From positions 8,529 to 72,528 of the forward strand of contig JAAGOF010000015.1 of the NCBI GenBank assembly GCA_010645155.1: 64,000 bases of DNA, in the 5' to 3' direction. The notes under the pieces were generated by a model. The model did no database searches and had not been told where the DNA came from. It worked only from the letters and a program-made list of their open reading frames with translations. A program made the translations under genes and the position numbers. Each line of letters starts with the position of its first letter. Positions within the stretch are counted from its first letter, which is position 1. The stretch is from Tigriopus japonicus. Its lineage: Eukaryota; Arthropoda; Copepoda; Harpacticoida; Harpacticidae. Positions 1-11,159 of this stretch are shown piece after piece.

Positions 1-151
1 CCTTTTGAATGGCAGATGTGGCCAATCCTGCCCAATGAGAATTGGCTTGGGTTGCCTGAATGACGCATACTTTGAGACAGGCATTTTTTCCGATGCGGTT
101 TCAGATCCGGTATTAAGGAATCCTTGATTAGGTTTATTGTTGTTCTTCATC

Positions 152-402
152 AATGGAACAGTGTAATCCAGGTTTGTTGCCGCTTTTTTAAATGTTGCGC
201 TGGGGCCTCGCTCCCAGTTTTTTTCGCCTGTGGTAGCTTGGAAAAAGTGCGAGTGGTTCAGTTAAAAAGTGATTAATCAGACTTGTGTTAAACCTATTGT
301 CAAAATGATAACAGAATTGACTAGGGTAGAGACATATGTAAGTCATCAAACAACCGATCTCATAATTGGTTGGTAAAATGTTGAGCATTTTGGGATCTAA
401 AA
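152..402 (+). repeat. Left arm of a long inverted repeat
   Basis: About 250 bp that reappears in reverse complement at 3139-3393. The two copies are highly similar, with scattered mismatches and single-base indels. The outer edge is near the word ATGGAACAGTG and the inner edge near GGGATCTAAAAC. An open reading frame across it on the minus strand is also present in the other copy. It resembles no family I know and I treat it as repeat. It may be the terminal repeat of a 3.2-kb element or an inverted pair of one dispersed repeat. I found no convincing target duplication. Confidence 0.75.
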
Positions 403-699
403 CGATGATCTCCTGTTCTTGACTGCATTCAGTGATGGCAAATGAATGAATGTCGTGCTTCTGCCACCAGGCAAAAATGCTTGCAGAAAATGGCAGAACT
501 TCATGCAAAAGAGGGAAAACCTTCTCCAACTAATCAACTGAACTTTTTGAGTCCTAACCAATCCTTCTCAAACTAATCTTGGATCTTCAACATAAGATGA
601 AATACTGGCGTTTGTACCAAGCTTATTAAGAGGGGCAACGAAAATGATAGAAAAGAGCAGACCTAAAATGGAACTTTGTGGAATGAAGAATTTTAAATG

Positions 700-960
700 A
701 AGGTTACAAAATCGCCACTAGATGGAGCCAAAACAGGGCCAAATTCTCTTGATTGCAGATTTATCCTCACCTTACACTTGTTGCCAAAATTGTAGCTTCC
801 ATCTGAAAGTGGATTTCTCTTCATATTTCAAGTCTTTTAGAGCTCAGCTACGATACTATTGTGTTCAAAAATCAAAAAGCCATGCTGAGTAATCACAAAT
901 TAAGGCCAAAGACTAAATGGAAGCACCCACAACTGTTTCTACCTCAAGATGGCACTGATT
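700..960 (+). repeat. Dispersed repeat, copy 1 (GCCACTAGATGGAG family)
   Basis: Begins near 'cgccactagatggagccaaa' and runs through 'ttttagagctcagctacgat'. A diverged copy in the opposite orientation lies at about 23600-23830. Shorter related pieces occur near 6010-6420, 39370 and 40250. No coding capacity. Probably an old non-autonomous transposon. The borders are approximate. Confidence 0.55.
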
Positions 961-1140
961 GTCATTTTCTCTTTGATTGAAGCTTAACTTTACTTCCTTA
1001 AGAAGGCTTGTTGCTCTGATGGTGAGTTGTTCATTTGAGAACAAGAGAACGCACCCAGGTAGGATGTGCTGAGGGCATGCTAAGTCATGTGAGAGCCATC
1101 TAGGTGAAGCAAGTGTGTTTTTTAAAATTGTTCATGCCAC

Positions 1141-1500
1141 TCAATGATCCTCCAGCCTCAGGATTTGCTTCCTTTCACTAATGAAGCTTTCAATCCCACT
1201 CTGGACCTTACCCTGCTTCCCACTGTTTGAGTTGATGAAGCAAGACCATGAATTATGCACCTTATCAAAGGTCATGGTAAATTCAAGATAAACTACATCA
1301 ACTGGCAGATGACTCAATGACTCATTTACCAAATGTCAATGAACTGTTCTAATTGTTTATCAATTGGATGATTACTAAAACGTGGTGTCCTGGGGGAAAT
1401 GATATCATAGACTTTCAAACAATCTACAAGCTTAGATTTCATGATCTTCTCAAAAAATTGCAGGGCAGGGAAATGTGCCTCTAATTACAAGCAAAAACAT
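1141..1500 (-). pseudogene. LINE reverse-transcriptase remnant
   Basis: On the minus strand, 1332-1141 reads a degenerate RT motif A with its downstream block: VVYLEFTMTFDKV, then IESFISERKQ, resembling YLDFxKAFDKV...WIxSFLxxRKQ of jockey/CR1/RTE-type non-LTR elements. Just upstream, 1470-1345 in another frame reads FEKIMKSKLVDCL and ISPRTPRF, the block that normally precedes motif A. The frame is broken by a stop and shift near 1340, and the motif A aspartate appears as Glu. A dead fragment. Family identity is by motif resemblance only. Confidence 0.55.
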
Positions 1501-3138
1501 ACCTCTGCCTTAAAAATGCAACATGAGCTAAATTTAATGCGGAGGAAAATTTGCCCTGATCCAGGATTCAAGAGATTGAGTTGGAGAAACAAGGAACAAG
1601 AATCTGTCAAATGGCAAGAAATGACAAATTCATCCAAAGCCAAAATTTGCCATCTCTGTTGCTTAAAAGCTCTGTGCGCCCAACTCTCTTCGAAAACAGA
1701 AGCGAACATGTCATGAAACAAAACGTCTAATGTTGAGGACGCACGAACCATTGACTACTTTTTTGAAAGTTTGGAAAGTGTTCAGGTACTTAACAATGTT
1801 TCAAAGATTCCATGAACATCCTCCACATTTTCTACACAACTTATGTGAAGGGGATATCATAATCGAAAATGCATCCATTCCCAAACCTATTTTGTCAGAT
1901 ATTTTTTTGCAAAAAAGACGGACAGCTGAAGATCATCACATCTAAATCTAAAAATATCAACGTTTTGTCGTCAATCATTGACCTCTAAAAACAGGGATGA
2001 GTGGTAATTTTAGAGGGTGGAGGTTTGGGCTAACTTCACTGCCATCATGAACAAGGTCATCTACAGGGTGTACCACTTGAAAACTGGCCTAGGAAAGTAT
2101 ATTTAAGTAAAATGTTTTTTTCTTAGAAGCACCTTGTCAATGAAATTCACCTAGTAGAAACAAGCTTATGCCTCTTTTTAATCCATTCTCACTTTCGAAA
2201 TGTGTCTTATTCGGGGCAAGATTATGTTAACATTATTAATTTGCAGTAAAAGTTGCTCCCTCCTTCTTGGGATCTCAATCCTTATCCACTTTCCAATTGT
2301 AATGGTTTCCATGAGAGAGAAAATAGTCAGGTGAAGATTTCAAGTTGCTATATGCAGTTTTCAGCCATTTTTTATAAGATGAGAAAAATGAAATCAAAGA
2401 TTTGAACTCAAAGAGCCATATTGGGAAAAAATGGACAAATACAAATGACATCAGTATTGCTTTACCCTCAAATTCGAAATATACAAGTCCATGTCATTTC
2501 ATTTGCTATTTTAAGATTTCCAGCTATTGTATTAGGCATTTTGAATGTTTCCATACGCTGTATGTAGGTCTTTGAAGGCTTCGTTTTTTTTGCCATTTAT
2601 TTTCAACCTTTGACATTTGATAATAAAAGCCAATCTTAGTGCCTTTATTGCAATATTGACAACTATATGGACAGATAGAAGGCACCTATGCAGAATGATT
2701 CCATTGATATATTTAGGCCATTTTCATTTTCTTTGTTCATTTCAATATGGCATACCCTGCAGACGCACTTTCTGAGTCCCTTTTTGAGAAGCGACTCTCT
2801 CTTGTTCATCGCGATCAAGAAAATTGAAATCTTAAATGTATGTGTGTGCATACACAAGGCTCGCAACTGCTTGATGCTAATATGTCCAGTCGTACCACAG
2901 AATAATGCATCTCCTTGACTTCTAAGTATCAGAAGGCCAAAAAGCTGGATCTTACGAGACATGAGACATCACGTAGTATTGGTAACATTAAAGGCCAACT
3001 CCTGCTAAAAATGACCAAAACTGGGTGTGGAGTACTTTCAATTTGACAAAAATAATGGCATGCCTATTCTTCAAGTCAATGATTTGTCGCACAATTTACG
3101 AGTGTACAGTCGGACCCAATCATTTATAACATTGGCTT
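1501..3138. other. Gene-free spacer
   Basis: No gene or strong repeat seen. Open frames here (for example 1485-1751, 2663-2962) overlap on both strands and have no recognisable protein features. The stretch sits between the two arms of the long inverted repeat and contains no transposase that would explain that structure. Confidence 0.5.
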
Positions 3139-3393
3139 GTTTTAGATCCCAAAACACTCAACAATTCATCAACCAATTTTGAGATCGGTTGTTTGATGAC
3201 TTACATATGTCTCTACCCTAGTCAATTCTGTTATCATTTTGACAATAGGTTTAACACAAGTCTGATTAATCACTTTTTAACTGAACCACTCGCACTTTTT
3301 CCAAGCTACTACAGGCGGAAAAAACTGGGAGCGAGGCCCCAGCGCAACATTTAAAAAAGCGGCTACAAACCTGGATTACACTGTTCCATTATT
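3139..3393 (-). repeat. Right arm of a long inverted repeat
   Basis: Reverse-complement copy of 152-402, from GTTTTAGATCCC to CACTGTTCCATT. The homology stops sharply at both ends. The pair is separated by about 2.7 kb. Confidence 0.75.
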
Positions 3394-3495
3394 GAGATAT
3401 TTGGAATATGAAGTACATTGAGACATGGATTCTTTATATTCATAAGGATTTCTACCAAGGTTGTATATAATAGTGTCCTTTGAGGAAAGGTTATA

Positions 3496-3670
3496 CAGTC
3501 GACTTCGTATATAAGGGACCCGGATATAAGGGATTTTTGCTTATAAGGGACTGTTTTGGAAGGTCCAGATGATCGATTTCCATGCAATTTCGGTCGGATA
3601 TAAGGGACAGTCGGATATAAGGGACGAATTTCGGTGGTCCCGCCGGGTCCCTTATATCCGAAGTTGACTG
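3496..3670. mobile_element. MITE with pogo/Tigger-like TIRs and TA duplication
   Basis: A 175-bp foldback element. It starts CAGTCGACTTCGTATATAAG and ends with the near-perfect reverse complement, ...TATATCCGAAGTTGACTG. It is flanked by TA at 3494-3495 and 3671-3672. Internally, ATATAAGGGAC is repeated several times. CAGT-type termini with a TA target duplication are typical of Tc1/mariner-superfamily (pogo/Tigger-like) non-autonomous elements. No coding capacity. Confidence 0.85.
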
Positions 3671-3944
3671 TAGTCGCAAATTTTGATTTGGCTGACCACA
3701 GGCACTAAAAGATCAATTGACAAAAGCTCAATTTAAGTTAAAAGACCCTCATTGTTAGGGTGACACATTTTGTTCAAAACGGATTTCAGCTGTTTGCTAG
3801 GTACAAAGGAGTCAAAAGTTATGCTCCCCAAACTTATGTACCAAAGATGAGCTTGCCCTTTTGTGGAACAGGAGCGACCCTGTATATCTTAGTGTCTCTA
3901 TGGAAAAGCAATGACCAGAATAGGGTTAGTCACTGGCAGAGTCT

Positions 3945-4777
3945 TCTAACCGACCCTTAGAGTCGAGTTTAATTAAAGGTTGCGCGATTTCACTATCAAA
4001 ACCTTGCGTTTTGCAGGAGTGATTTGACTGATTTCTTGCCTTGGAGTTCTAGTGGGGCTTGGTGAGGCCAGAGATGGGCTCTCAGCCCACGAGCGAACAA
4101 ATCACCATAGAGAAAAAGTTGATCTTGTAAAATGACGTTCCGGACCGGGTCCAGCTCCAGTTAAAATTTCAAGGGGTTGGGAGGGGGCGTGGCACTCAAA
4201 TCATGGTGGATTTTTTATTGGATCCAGAGTAGCTCAACTGTGTGCAATTGTTCTCTGAACTGTTATAATAGATTGAGCTAAAATGTTGGCAAATACCCTG
4301 AAATAGTCGGGTTGAACATTAGGTCTATTCATTTTTTTATTGCAATAACTGTTTGCCCACATTTCAAGCATAAAGTGCCCCTGATGGAAGTTTTTACATC
4401 ATACTTCTAACTGAGTGCTCAAACTCTCAATTTTGAAAAAGGGAGAGAGAAAGAGACTGCTAAAACTAGGGAGTTGACACAAATTGCATTTGATAAGGGA
4501 CATTTTGGCTTTAATTTAAACACTTAACAATAAAGGTGATAGAAAGGGATCTAGTTGCTGCATTGTAAGTCTAAACTTTGTAATTTAAATTTGTCTTTGA
4601 GGTAGTTTGCTAATAAAGTCTTTGTTGAGCGTTTTTCCCTGGCATCAGTAGTCTAGGTTGAGGTCCATCAGAGACCATATAACACAAGAGAAGAAGGAAA
4701 TCACACTAGAAAACGCAAGGTTTTGGTAGTGAAATCGCGCAACCTCTAATTAAACCCGACTCTAAAAGTCCGTTAGA
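3945..4777. mobile_element. Non-autonomous element with ~65-bp terminal inverted repeats
   Basis: The left arm (about 3945-4013; TCTAACCGACCCTTAGAGTC...CTTGCGTTTT) is matched in reverse complement by about 4708-4777. The ~830-bp element has no transposase frame. Superfamily is undetermined, and no clear target duplication could be read. Confidence 0.65.
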
Positions 4778-4854
4778 GAAAAAGGTTGCATGCAGATTAT
4801 GTGCCCCTGAGTCTTGCACCGCCCTTTTGTATTGCAATATTGCAAAAAATGCTC

Positions 4855-4980
4855 GATCAAAAATTTCGAACGGTCAGTTGCTCCGCGACAAACGATCGAG
4901 AGGAAGATACGATAGCAGAATTTTAGTGAAGCAATGAGTCACCAGAGTCCACGACCGAGCTAAGGGGTAAACAAACAGGT
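4855..4980 (+). repeat. Dispersed repeat, copy 1 (inverted copy near 53.0 kb)
   Basis: Contains TTCGAACGGTCAGTTGCTCC and AGTGAAGCAATGAGTCACCA. The reverse complement of the same unit is found at about 52960-53105 in intron 3 of the TTF1-like gene. It ends about 55 bp before the splice acceptor of the TMEM104-like exon. Confidence 0.6.
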
Positions 4981-5037
4981 CCAGTTTCCTTCATTCAATG
5001 CTTCTTGCTCTCTGTAAAGAACTCTTTCTATTTACAG

Positions 5038-5363
5038 GACGTATGTATTCCTGGTGTACTAGGAGCTGTGTGTTCCCCTGTTTAGCCCTGATTCCGCCCT
5101 TTCTAGTAGCTCTGGCCACCAACAGCTTAGAGTTCCTGGTGGGCGTGACAGGGTCTTATGCAGGGGCGGGCATCCAATATGTCGTCCCAGCCTTTCTTGT
5201 GTACATGTCTCGAAAACAAACCCAAGAAGCCATCGGGATTGGAGTCATCAATCAGCATCGCTCCGTGTTTAAAAGCTCCTTTTGGGTGGTGTTTGTCAAT
5301 CTTTGGGCCATAGGTTGCGTGATTCTGGTCACTTATAACCACTTGTCTTCACTCATTAACTGA
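5038..5363 (+). CDS. TMEM104-like transmembrane protein, last exon (partial)
   Basis: The 3' coding exon of a multi-pass membrane protein related to TMEM104, an amino-acid-transporter-like family of unknown substrate. The exon follows a clean acceptor (tttctatttacag, AG at 5036-5037), starts in phase 1 and reads about 108 residues to TGA at 5361-5363. It shows three hydrophobic segments: FPCLALIPPFLVALAT, GIQYVVPAFLVYMS after the family-like signature LVGVTGSYAGAGIQY, and SFWVVFVNLWAIGCVILVTY near the C-terminus. QHRS lies between the last two. The ATG at 4998 is upstream of the acceptor and is not the true start. The 5' exons were not found and are probably in a long intron or off the window. 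ATTAAA at 5392-5397 could serve polyadenylation. The gene is tail to tail with the J-domain gene, 144 bp away. Family call is from recall of the signature. Confidence 0.7.
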
Positions 5364-5507
5364 AGATCTTCAATATACAATGTCTGTGATGATTAAAAAA
5401 CAGTATGAAAGCTTCGCTTGGATTCCTTTTATACGATGTTGAAACGTGTTAAACTTTACAATACATGAATTTTATAGAGCTATTTTCTGAATGAATTTTT
5501 CGTTCTC

Positions 5508-8276
5508 TCAAGAGGAAGCCGAGGAGAGAACTTGAGCTTTCTTTTCTTGCAATTCCTTGAGCTTTTCGGCCAGATCAGCTTGTTTCTTAAGGAGAAGGTC
5601 CTCCTGGCTCTGAAGTTGGGCTTCTTTTCGCTTGATTTCTAGTTCAGAACGTTCTTTATGGCGATCTAGATTGCGGTTGAATTCGCCCCTTCGGGTGTTG
5701 GAATATAGCGTGTGAGAGAATTCAGACTCGCGTTTAGGGGCGTTTTCGTTCTTGGGAAGGTGGTATAATCCCCCCTTGGATTGGGCGGAGGCAAACTTTT
5801 TCCTGCATTGAGAAACAGAATTTGATGAGTAAGTAACGTGACAGTTATATTCAACATGCTTCTAACGGAGGTTGCGTGAGCCCTTACTTAAAACACCTTC
5901 ATTTCTGAGGAAGCAATTTGAAGAAAACTGACAATTTTGCCAGCAAGTGGCTTTTGCACAATTTAAGAACCTGTCATGAACGACTCACCATTTGAACTAG
6001 CGCATTGTAATGAAAGATCACTATCAAGAAGTCCCCCATCTAGCGTTTATCAGAACTAAACAACTAGATGGCGCAATTTATGATTGTTCTCCTTTGAGAC
6101 AGTGCACTGTTCTGAACAGACATGTTTCCAGAAAGTATGATGTCCTTTAATCGCAACCAATAAAATAGAAAATATGTGTAACCTATGAGCTTTGTGACAA
6201 AAAATCCGATTCATGTCAATCTGCTTGATCTGGTGAAAAAAAACCAATTTTGGGTGCCTTTGCCTTAAATGCCTAAGTCTTAACTTATGACCAATCTGGA
6301 TCCTATATTGGTGTTTAAACGAGAATTTCGTCGTCGAACACATAAATACATGAAAGAAATATCAGTACGGATCAATTTTAAGACACAAGCAACAACTTCA
6401 GCAAGAAGTTCCCATTCAATTTAGGTCCAAAATCAAGTGACTTTGGAATTGTTTTGCTTCTATCTAGTGACAACTTTTGAGGTTCTATTGGATTCCTTAA
6501 TCTGGATTAGTTGAAAATGTTAAAGTTCATCTCAGTTTGTTCAGGTTATGTTGCATTATATCCTATTGCATTACAATTGATCCGAACTATACAACCTCGC
6601 TATAGAAGGCCTATGAAAAATTAGCATGCTCAATATTGGGCATTAGCATTAGCACACAGTCGGCTAACTATGAAAACACCAAAGCAAAAAAGTAGATAGA
6701 AGGACATCCTATCTTTTGTACTCAACAAGTCAACTGAAACATTGAATTCAAAGGATAGATATGGAGCTACGAACCTGATGCCTAACATGAATAGAATATC
6801 TTTGACCTCGTCATTGCCATAAGCAGTATTAATCTCTTTGGGACGATGAGGATGATCAAGTGGCAAAGAAAGGACCCGTTTTTGAATCTCGAAGGCAAAA
6901 AAGAAATGGAGAGAAACTATCAAGATCATTAGGATCACAACTCCTCTGGCAAAACCTAAAAGAACAAATGTGCACTAGTCTTACTTATTGGTTCTTTGGG
7001 TTTAAACCCTTGTCGTTTTACCTTGTAAGTCCCAAGGGAAATCGTACACTTTCATACCCCACCGATATTCAACGTAGGCATTTTTCAGACGTTGCCGAAA
7101 GGTGGTTTTGGGCTCGTCCCAAGAATGCCCTTGGGCCTTGAACCAATCTTCCACAGCACTTGTCTCTCCATCAGCTCTGAACTCTTGCTCATGGATCGAC
7201 CATCTATACGAAGAAATTCAAAGAACAACGGTATTTTTGTCTCCTAGATGGCGCTCGCGCAGCTTTACACATGGTTACAGCTGAATGTCCGAAAAGTCCA
7301 TGCTTGAAGTTTCCATTTTTTTTTAAATTAATAATAATATTTTTTTTGCGATAGTTTATGTATCATTGGAGATATATTATTTGTGTGAAGGGTCTGGAAT
7401 ATGGCAGGTCCAGTAGTCGGTATTTTTTTAAATTGAAATCATTGAAAGTTTCCATCTTGAATTAAGAATATTTTGACCAAAATTAACATGCATCGCATAT
7501 TATGCCTGGATATTTAAAATGAATTCGTGCTGATGGAAAATGAAAGGTTTCTAACAAGTTGACAAAAGGGGGCATTCTAAATCACAACTGGAAAATAGGT
7601 AAGTGTTAAAATCTTTTGACTGGATTAAATGGGACTTGTTTCATTTAACCTTTCAAAGTACAGAAGAAAAGGGCGCCATCTTGAGAACACTCAATAAAAA
7701 TTCAATCTAAAAGAATATGCCAAGATGCCTAATTAAAAAAAGGACAAAGTTTGGCATCTTATATGTACTTTGATGTTAAAGAAAGTTCGCTCCAGTTTGT
7801 CCTTAGTTAAGATTAAACACCCCCTTTCTAAATGTTAAAATTTGAATTTGATGAGGTGAGTATAAGAAATTTACCTAGGTTGGTAATCAAAAATTGATGG
7901 TATTCCCTTCTTCCGTAGTCCTTCACTAGAATATCCATGTTGATCATAAAAATGTCTTTGTGTGACATCTATCAGAGTTGTATAAGCTTCCGTGATCTCC
8001 TATGAAGATAAGAATAAAAGTAATACTTAAAGGTATGGATGGCAGAGAACCATATCACACACTAACATCAAATTTCTTTCTGTGATCGGCCTCAGTGGCT
8101 TCATCCACTTTACCGATCATATCCGGATGATGTTGTTTGGCCAAACGTAAATAGGACGCCTTCACATCCGACATCCGTGAATTCCTAGGGATGCCCAGAA
8201 CACGATAATATGCATAGGGCTCCTGCATGATATTCGCTTCTGAGGCAAAACTTCGCTGCTGTGCATGTTGTGACAT
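5508..8276 (-). CDS. J-domain (DnaJ-like) protein with one membrane segment and a C-terminal coiled coil
   Basis: Five exons on the minus strand: 8276-8067, 7999-7875, 7203-7022, 6955-6775, 5802-5508 (stop). All introns are GT-AG and the phases agree (0, 2, 1, 2), giving about 330 residues. Residues 21-100 form a J domain (YYRVLGIPRNS, helix II LRLAKQ, catalytic HPD at 50-52, then EITEAYTTL and YDQHG). A tryptophan-rich middle follows, then one transmembrane segment at about 174-197 (GVVILMILIVSLHFFFAF). The last ~55 residues are a charged heptad-like coiled coil ending KAQVLSSASS. The layout recalls mitochondrial or ER J-proteins such as DNAJC30/DnaJ-60 but I cannot name an orthologue. J-proteins stimulate Hsp70 ATPase. 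The QQRSFASEA N-terminus could be a mitochondrial leader (inference). An acceptor at 8287 (CTCTATTCAAG) leaves open an upstream exon, so the start is provisional. Confidence 0.85.
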
Positions 8277-10487
8277 GGAAAACCCTTGAATAGAGAAAAA
8301 AGAATTTGATAGGTCACATGTTAAGTAAATTGATTAAAAGAACACTAGGCACAAAAGGTCATATACAAAGTGAGCTGATTAAAATAACTCTAAGATACCA
8401 CAATCAAGTTAGTTTCACTGTTCTGTAGCATACTAACAAATATCTACAACTAGTTAAATGGAACTAATAATTCAAGAAGTATATTTAAGGACTCTTTTGA
8501 ATTGGTTCAGCTGCAACGTGATTAAAAAAGTGAGTTGATGAGATAATTCAAGAAATTGTGCAGAAAATGTTACATTGACTTGTTCCAGCAATGATTGACA
8601 ATGTCATTTTATGGCGATTTTGTCTCTTTGTTCACTGAGTTTCCCAATACATTTTAATGCTATTGGTAATTTTGGAAGACATTCTTGACATCCAACTGAT
8701 TTAGCAAGAGAATTTTCAATTTGTATCTATAGATCATTTTTCTAAAATAACAGTATTTATGGATGTGAATGTCTTATTTAAATACGAAAGCTCTCATTTT
8801 CACATTTTGGGTGAGCCCTATTGTGTATTCACCATCTATTTAGTTTCATCAATTTTGCGTGATTTTTTTTGTTTAAATAATCGAAAAATATTTAACTTTT
8901 CTTTATCACTGTTAAAATACTTAAAAATCGAGGCAAGTGGAGAAATATTTGAAAGTATTTCAATGTGTAACCCAAGATTCGTTTGAAGGTCTTGAACTTT
9001 AAGGTCACATTTTAGGTATGTTTGTTTACTTGAATGAGATTTTGATTGGTCTTAACTTTAGACAATTCTAGAGAACAATTTTTTTTCTTTCTTTGTGATA
9101 GAAATCTATCCTTTAAGCACCTATTTCATGGTACTAGAATTTTTATGGTATACTGAACTTTTCAGTCATCTTATCTTTTCATTTTAGTCATCATGAAGTA
9201 CTCAACTTGCTCCGATTAACCCAAGCGTTTCATTGTGTTTTTCAATTATTTGACTGACAAATATCTTTTTAAGTAGAAATAGAATAATTGGATTTCCAAC
9301 TGAAAAAAATGCTTCAAATGGTTAACAATCTATAAGATTGATGCGTAAGTATTACACAAGTTGAATGTACCTGTGGTGATCCATAACCTGGGCGTTCCAT
9401 GGATGGAACATTTGGATCCAATAACCCAAAGGGGTCTACTTCCCCACAAAATCATTTTGTATGAAAATTTTTAAGGATTTCAAAACATTTTGTTTTTTTT
9501 TGTGTTGTGAGGTAACAATCTGTCAAGTTCACTGTTTCATAACTAGAGAACGTAAACAAACAGAATAGTAGGGTTAGGCCCAGAAATTGACTCGAAATCA
9601 AATTGTAAATCAAATTTTTTTGTTGAAAGAAATTTTTGGTAGGGAAACAAAATAGCGGGCTGTGGGTGGGTCTACTTACGAAATAATGCATTTAATCATC
9701 AAATGCGACGTGAGCATGGTCATGCTTGGTTTTGTAGGTTCCTGGACCGGTTTCTTCATGATAAAAAGGATAGAAGACGGTAAGAATAAAGACATCAAAT
9801 GTTTGGAAAGAAAGGATTCACCACCACGAAATTACATTTCAAAACTTGATGTGGAACTAGGGTTTACATTTTTTTTCATTTGCATAAAACATGTTTCAGT
9901 TAAAATGTAACATATCGATTGCACTTCCACAATGGAGCAATTAAGATTATGCCGTGGAAAGGCCCGCTTTGCATTCTGGAATTTAATCTTTCCAAGGAGC
10001 TTATTTTTGAGTACCCAGATATTTAAAAATGGGAATGATGTCATTGAAAAATCTAACCCGAGATTGTTTCCTCTCTTACAGATTATACTGGAAATGACAA
10101 TTACAATACATATTTGAATTCAAAATTATACTTCTATATGCAATATTTTTACAAAAGCAACAGAATTATAGAGGTCCTAACAAGAGGTGTACCAAACAAA
10201 ATAAATTGTCAATGCGCACTAATTTATAGATAGTGTAAATTGTTGAAGAATATTCTTATTTCAATATGCAGCCTACAGGCAGTCATTTATGCAAAATAAA
10301 GTGCTTTTAAAATACATGTCTTTCAACATTTAAGAAATTGCCTCAAAAGAGGTAAATCGTTGGTTCTAAAGTGGCGCAATAGTTTTTTAGAGTTTTTCTT
10401 GACCAAGTCCCGCCAAATCCAATTGTTGTATTCAGACCTATCACTAATAAGCAACAGCTGGACTCGAAGAAAAGTGGCAAATTCAAA
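8277..10487. other. Intergenic region between the J-protein and APS kinase genes
   Basis: No gene recognised. It should hold the promoter and possible 5' exon(s) of the J-domain gene. A minus-strand stretch at about 9433-9371 ending in a potential GT donor is a weak candidate. Open frames at 8759-8986, 9452-9691, 9662-9910 and 9932-10117 are AT-rich, lack motifs and overlap opposite-strand frames. Confidence 0.5.
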
Positions 10488-11159
10488 TCAAGTCTGCCTG
10501 TTTGATTTATTTAAATAGTTAATGAGGGTGTTCAGACACTTCGAAACACCTAGGGTCTCTGTATCCAGAGTTAGATCAGCCTCATCAGGAATTTCATAGA
10601 AACTGTCATCCAAAAAGCTTCTGATTTCTTCAGGGCCAAGGTCCACGGAACCCACTGTAATCTGTCCGAAATGGCGTTTTGCAACCTCGTATTTAGCATA
10701 CCATCCCTTGGGATCTCTAGCTTGACACTTGGAAAGCGAACACTTGAGATAGACTTCATGGAATGCAACCTCATGATAGGCATGCCGAGCACGAATGGCC
10801 CTCCTGCTCTTTTTAGAGGGTGAAATCAAACAACAAATGGTTAGGAATCCTGCTTTGGCGAACATTAACGCCACTTCCCCAGCTCTACGAGCGTTTTCTT
10901 CACTTGCAATGGCAGAATAACCAAGATCTTGGGACAAACCACCCCTGAGCTGGTCTCCATCTAACACATAAGAAGGGGTCCCTGAAACAAAATAATTGAC
11001 TGGATCATAGAGAGTGCCCTTTAGACAAAACCGCAGACAGTAGACAGTACCGTCCTGTGTCAGGTAGGCGTGCAATGCCCGTCCTAGCGTTGATTTTCCT
11101 GATCCTGAAAGACCCGTGATCCAGACCGTAAATCCAGGTTTTCTGCCAATCCCCTCCAT
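10488..11159 (-). CDS. Adenylyl-sulfate (APS) kinase, single-domain
   Basis: Transfers phosphate from ATP to adenosine 5'-phosphosulfate, giving PAPS for sulfotransferases. Two exons: 11159-11051 and 10981-10488, separated by a 69-bp GT-AG intron (11050-10982). The intron is a multiple of three and has no stop, so the whole interval also reads as one 223-codon frame. Spliced, the protein is 200 residues and the family sequence becomes continuous (AYLTQDG then TPSYVLDGDQLRGGL). Walker A is GLSGSGKST at 16-24. The DGD motif, ENARRAGEVALMFAKAGF and ARDPKGWY blocks follow. The region after KGWY is more divergent than usual. The start is firm: ATG is directly preceded in frame by TAA TAA (11165-11160). 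Animals normally have a bifunctional PAPSS with an ATP-sulfurylase domain after the kinase. Here a stop follows the kinase and no sulfurylase domain is seen. Confidence 0.9.
   Translation of the reverse strand: MEGIGRKPGFTVWITGLSGSGKSTLGRALHAYLTQDGTVYCLRFCLKGTLYDPVNYFVSGTPSYVLDGDQLRGGLSQDLGYSAIASEENARRAGEVALMFAKAGFLTICCLISPSKKSRRAIRARHAYHEVAFHEVYLKCSLSKCQARDPKGWYAKYEVAKRHFGQITVGSVDLGPEEIRSFLDDSFYEIPDEADLTLDTETLGVSKCLNTLINYLNKSNRQT

Noticed and set aside
188..529. 113-residue minus-strand open frame
   Set aside because: Most of it lies in the long inverted repeat and the same frame appears in the other arm at 3.3 kb; no splice support or protein motif.
4998..5037. ATG at 4998 as start of the TMEM104-like protein
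   Set aside because: The sequence up to 5037 is a polypyrimidine tract and AG acceptor; the protein family resemblance begins only after it.
9371..9433. Minus-strand stretch reading VDPFGLLDPNVPSMERPGYG before a GT donor, as a 5' exon of the J-domain gene
   Set aside because: In that frame it ends in phase 0, but the candidate acceptor at 8287 needs phase 1; the frames that would fit have no ATG or family resemblance. May still be untranslated.
10982..11050. The 23-residue in-frame segment as part of the APS kinase
   Set aside because: It has consensus GT and TTTCAG ends, interrupts a conserved part of the family, and its removal restores the expected motif spacing.
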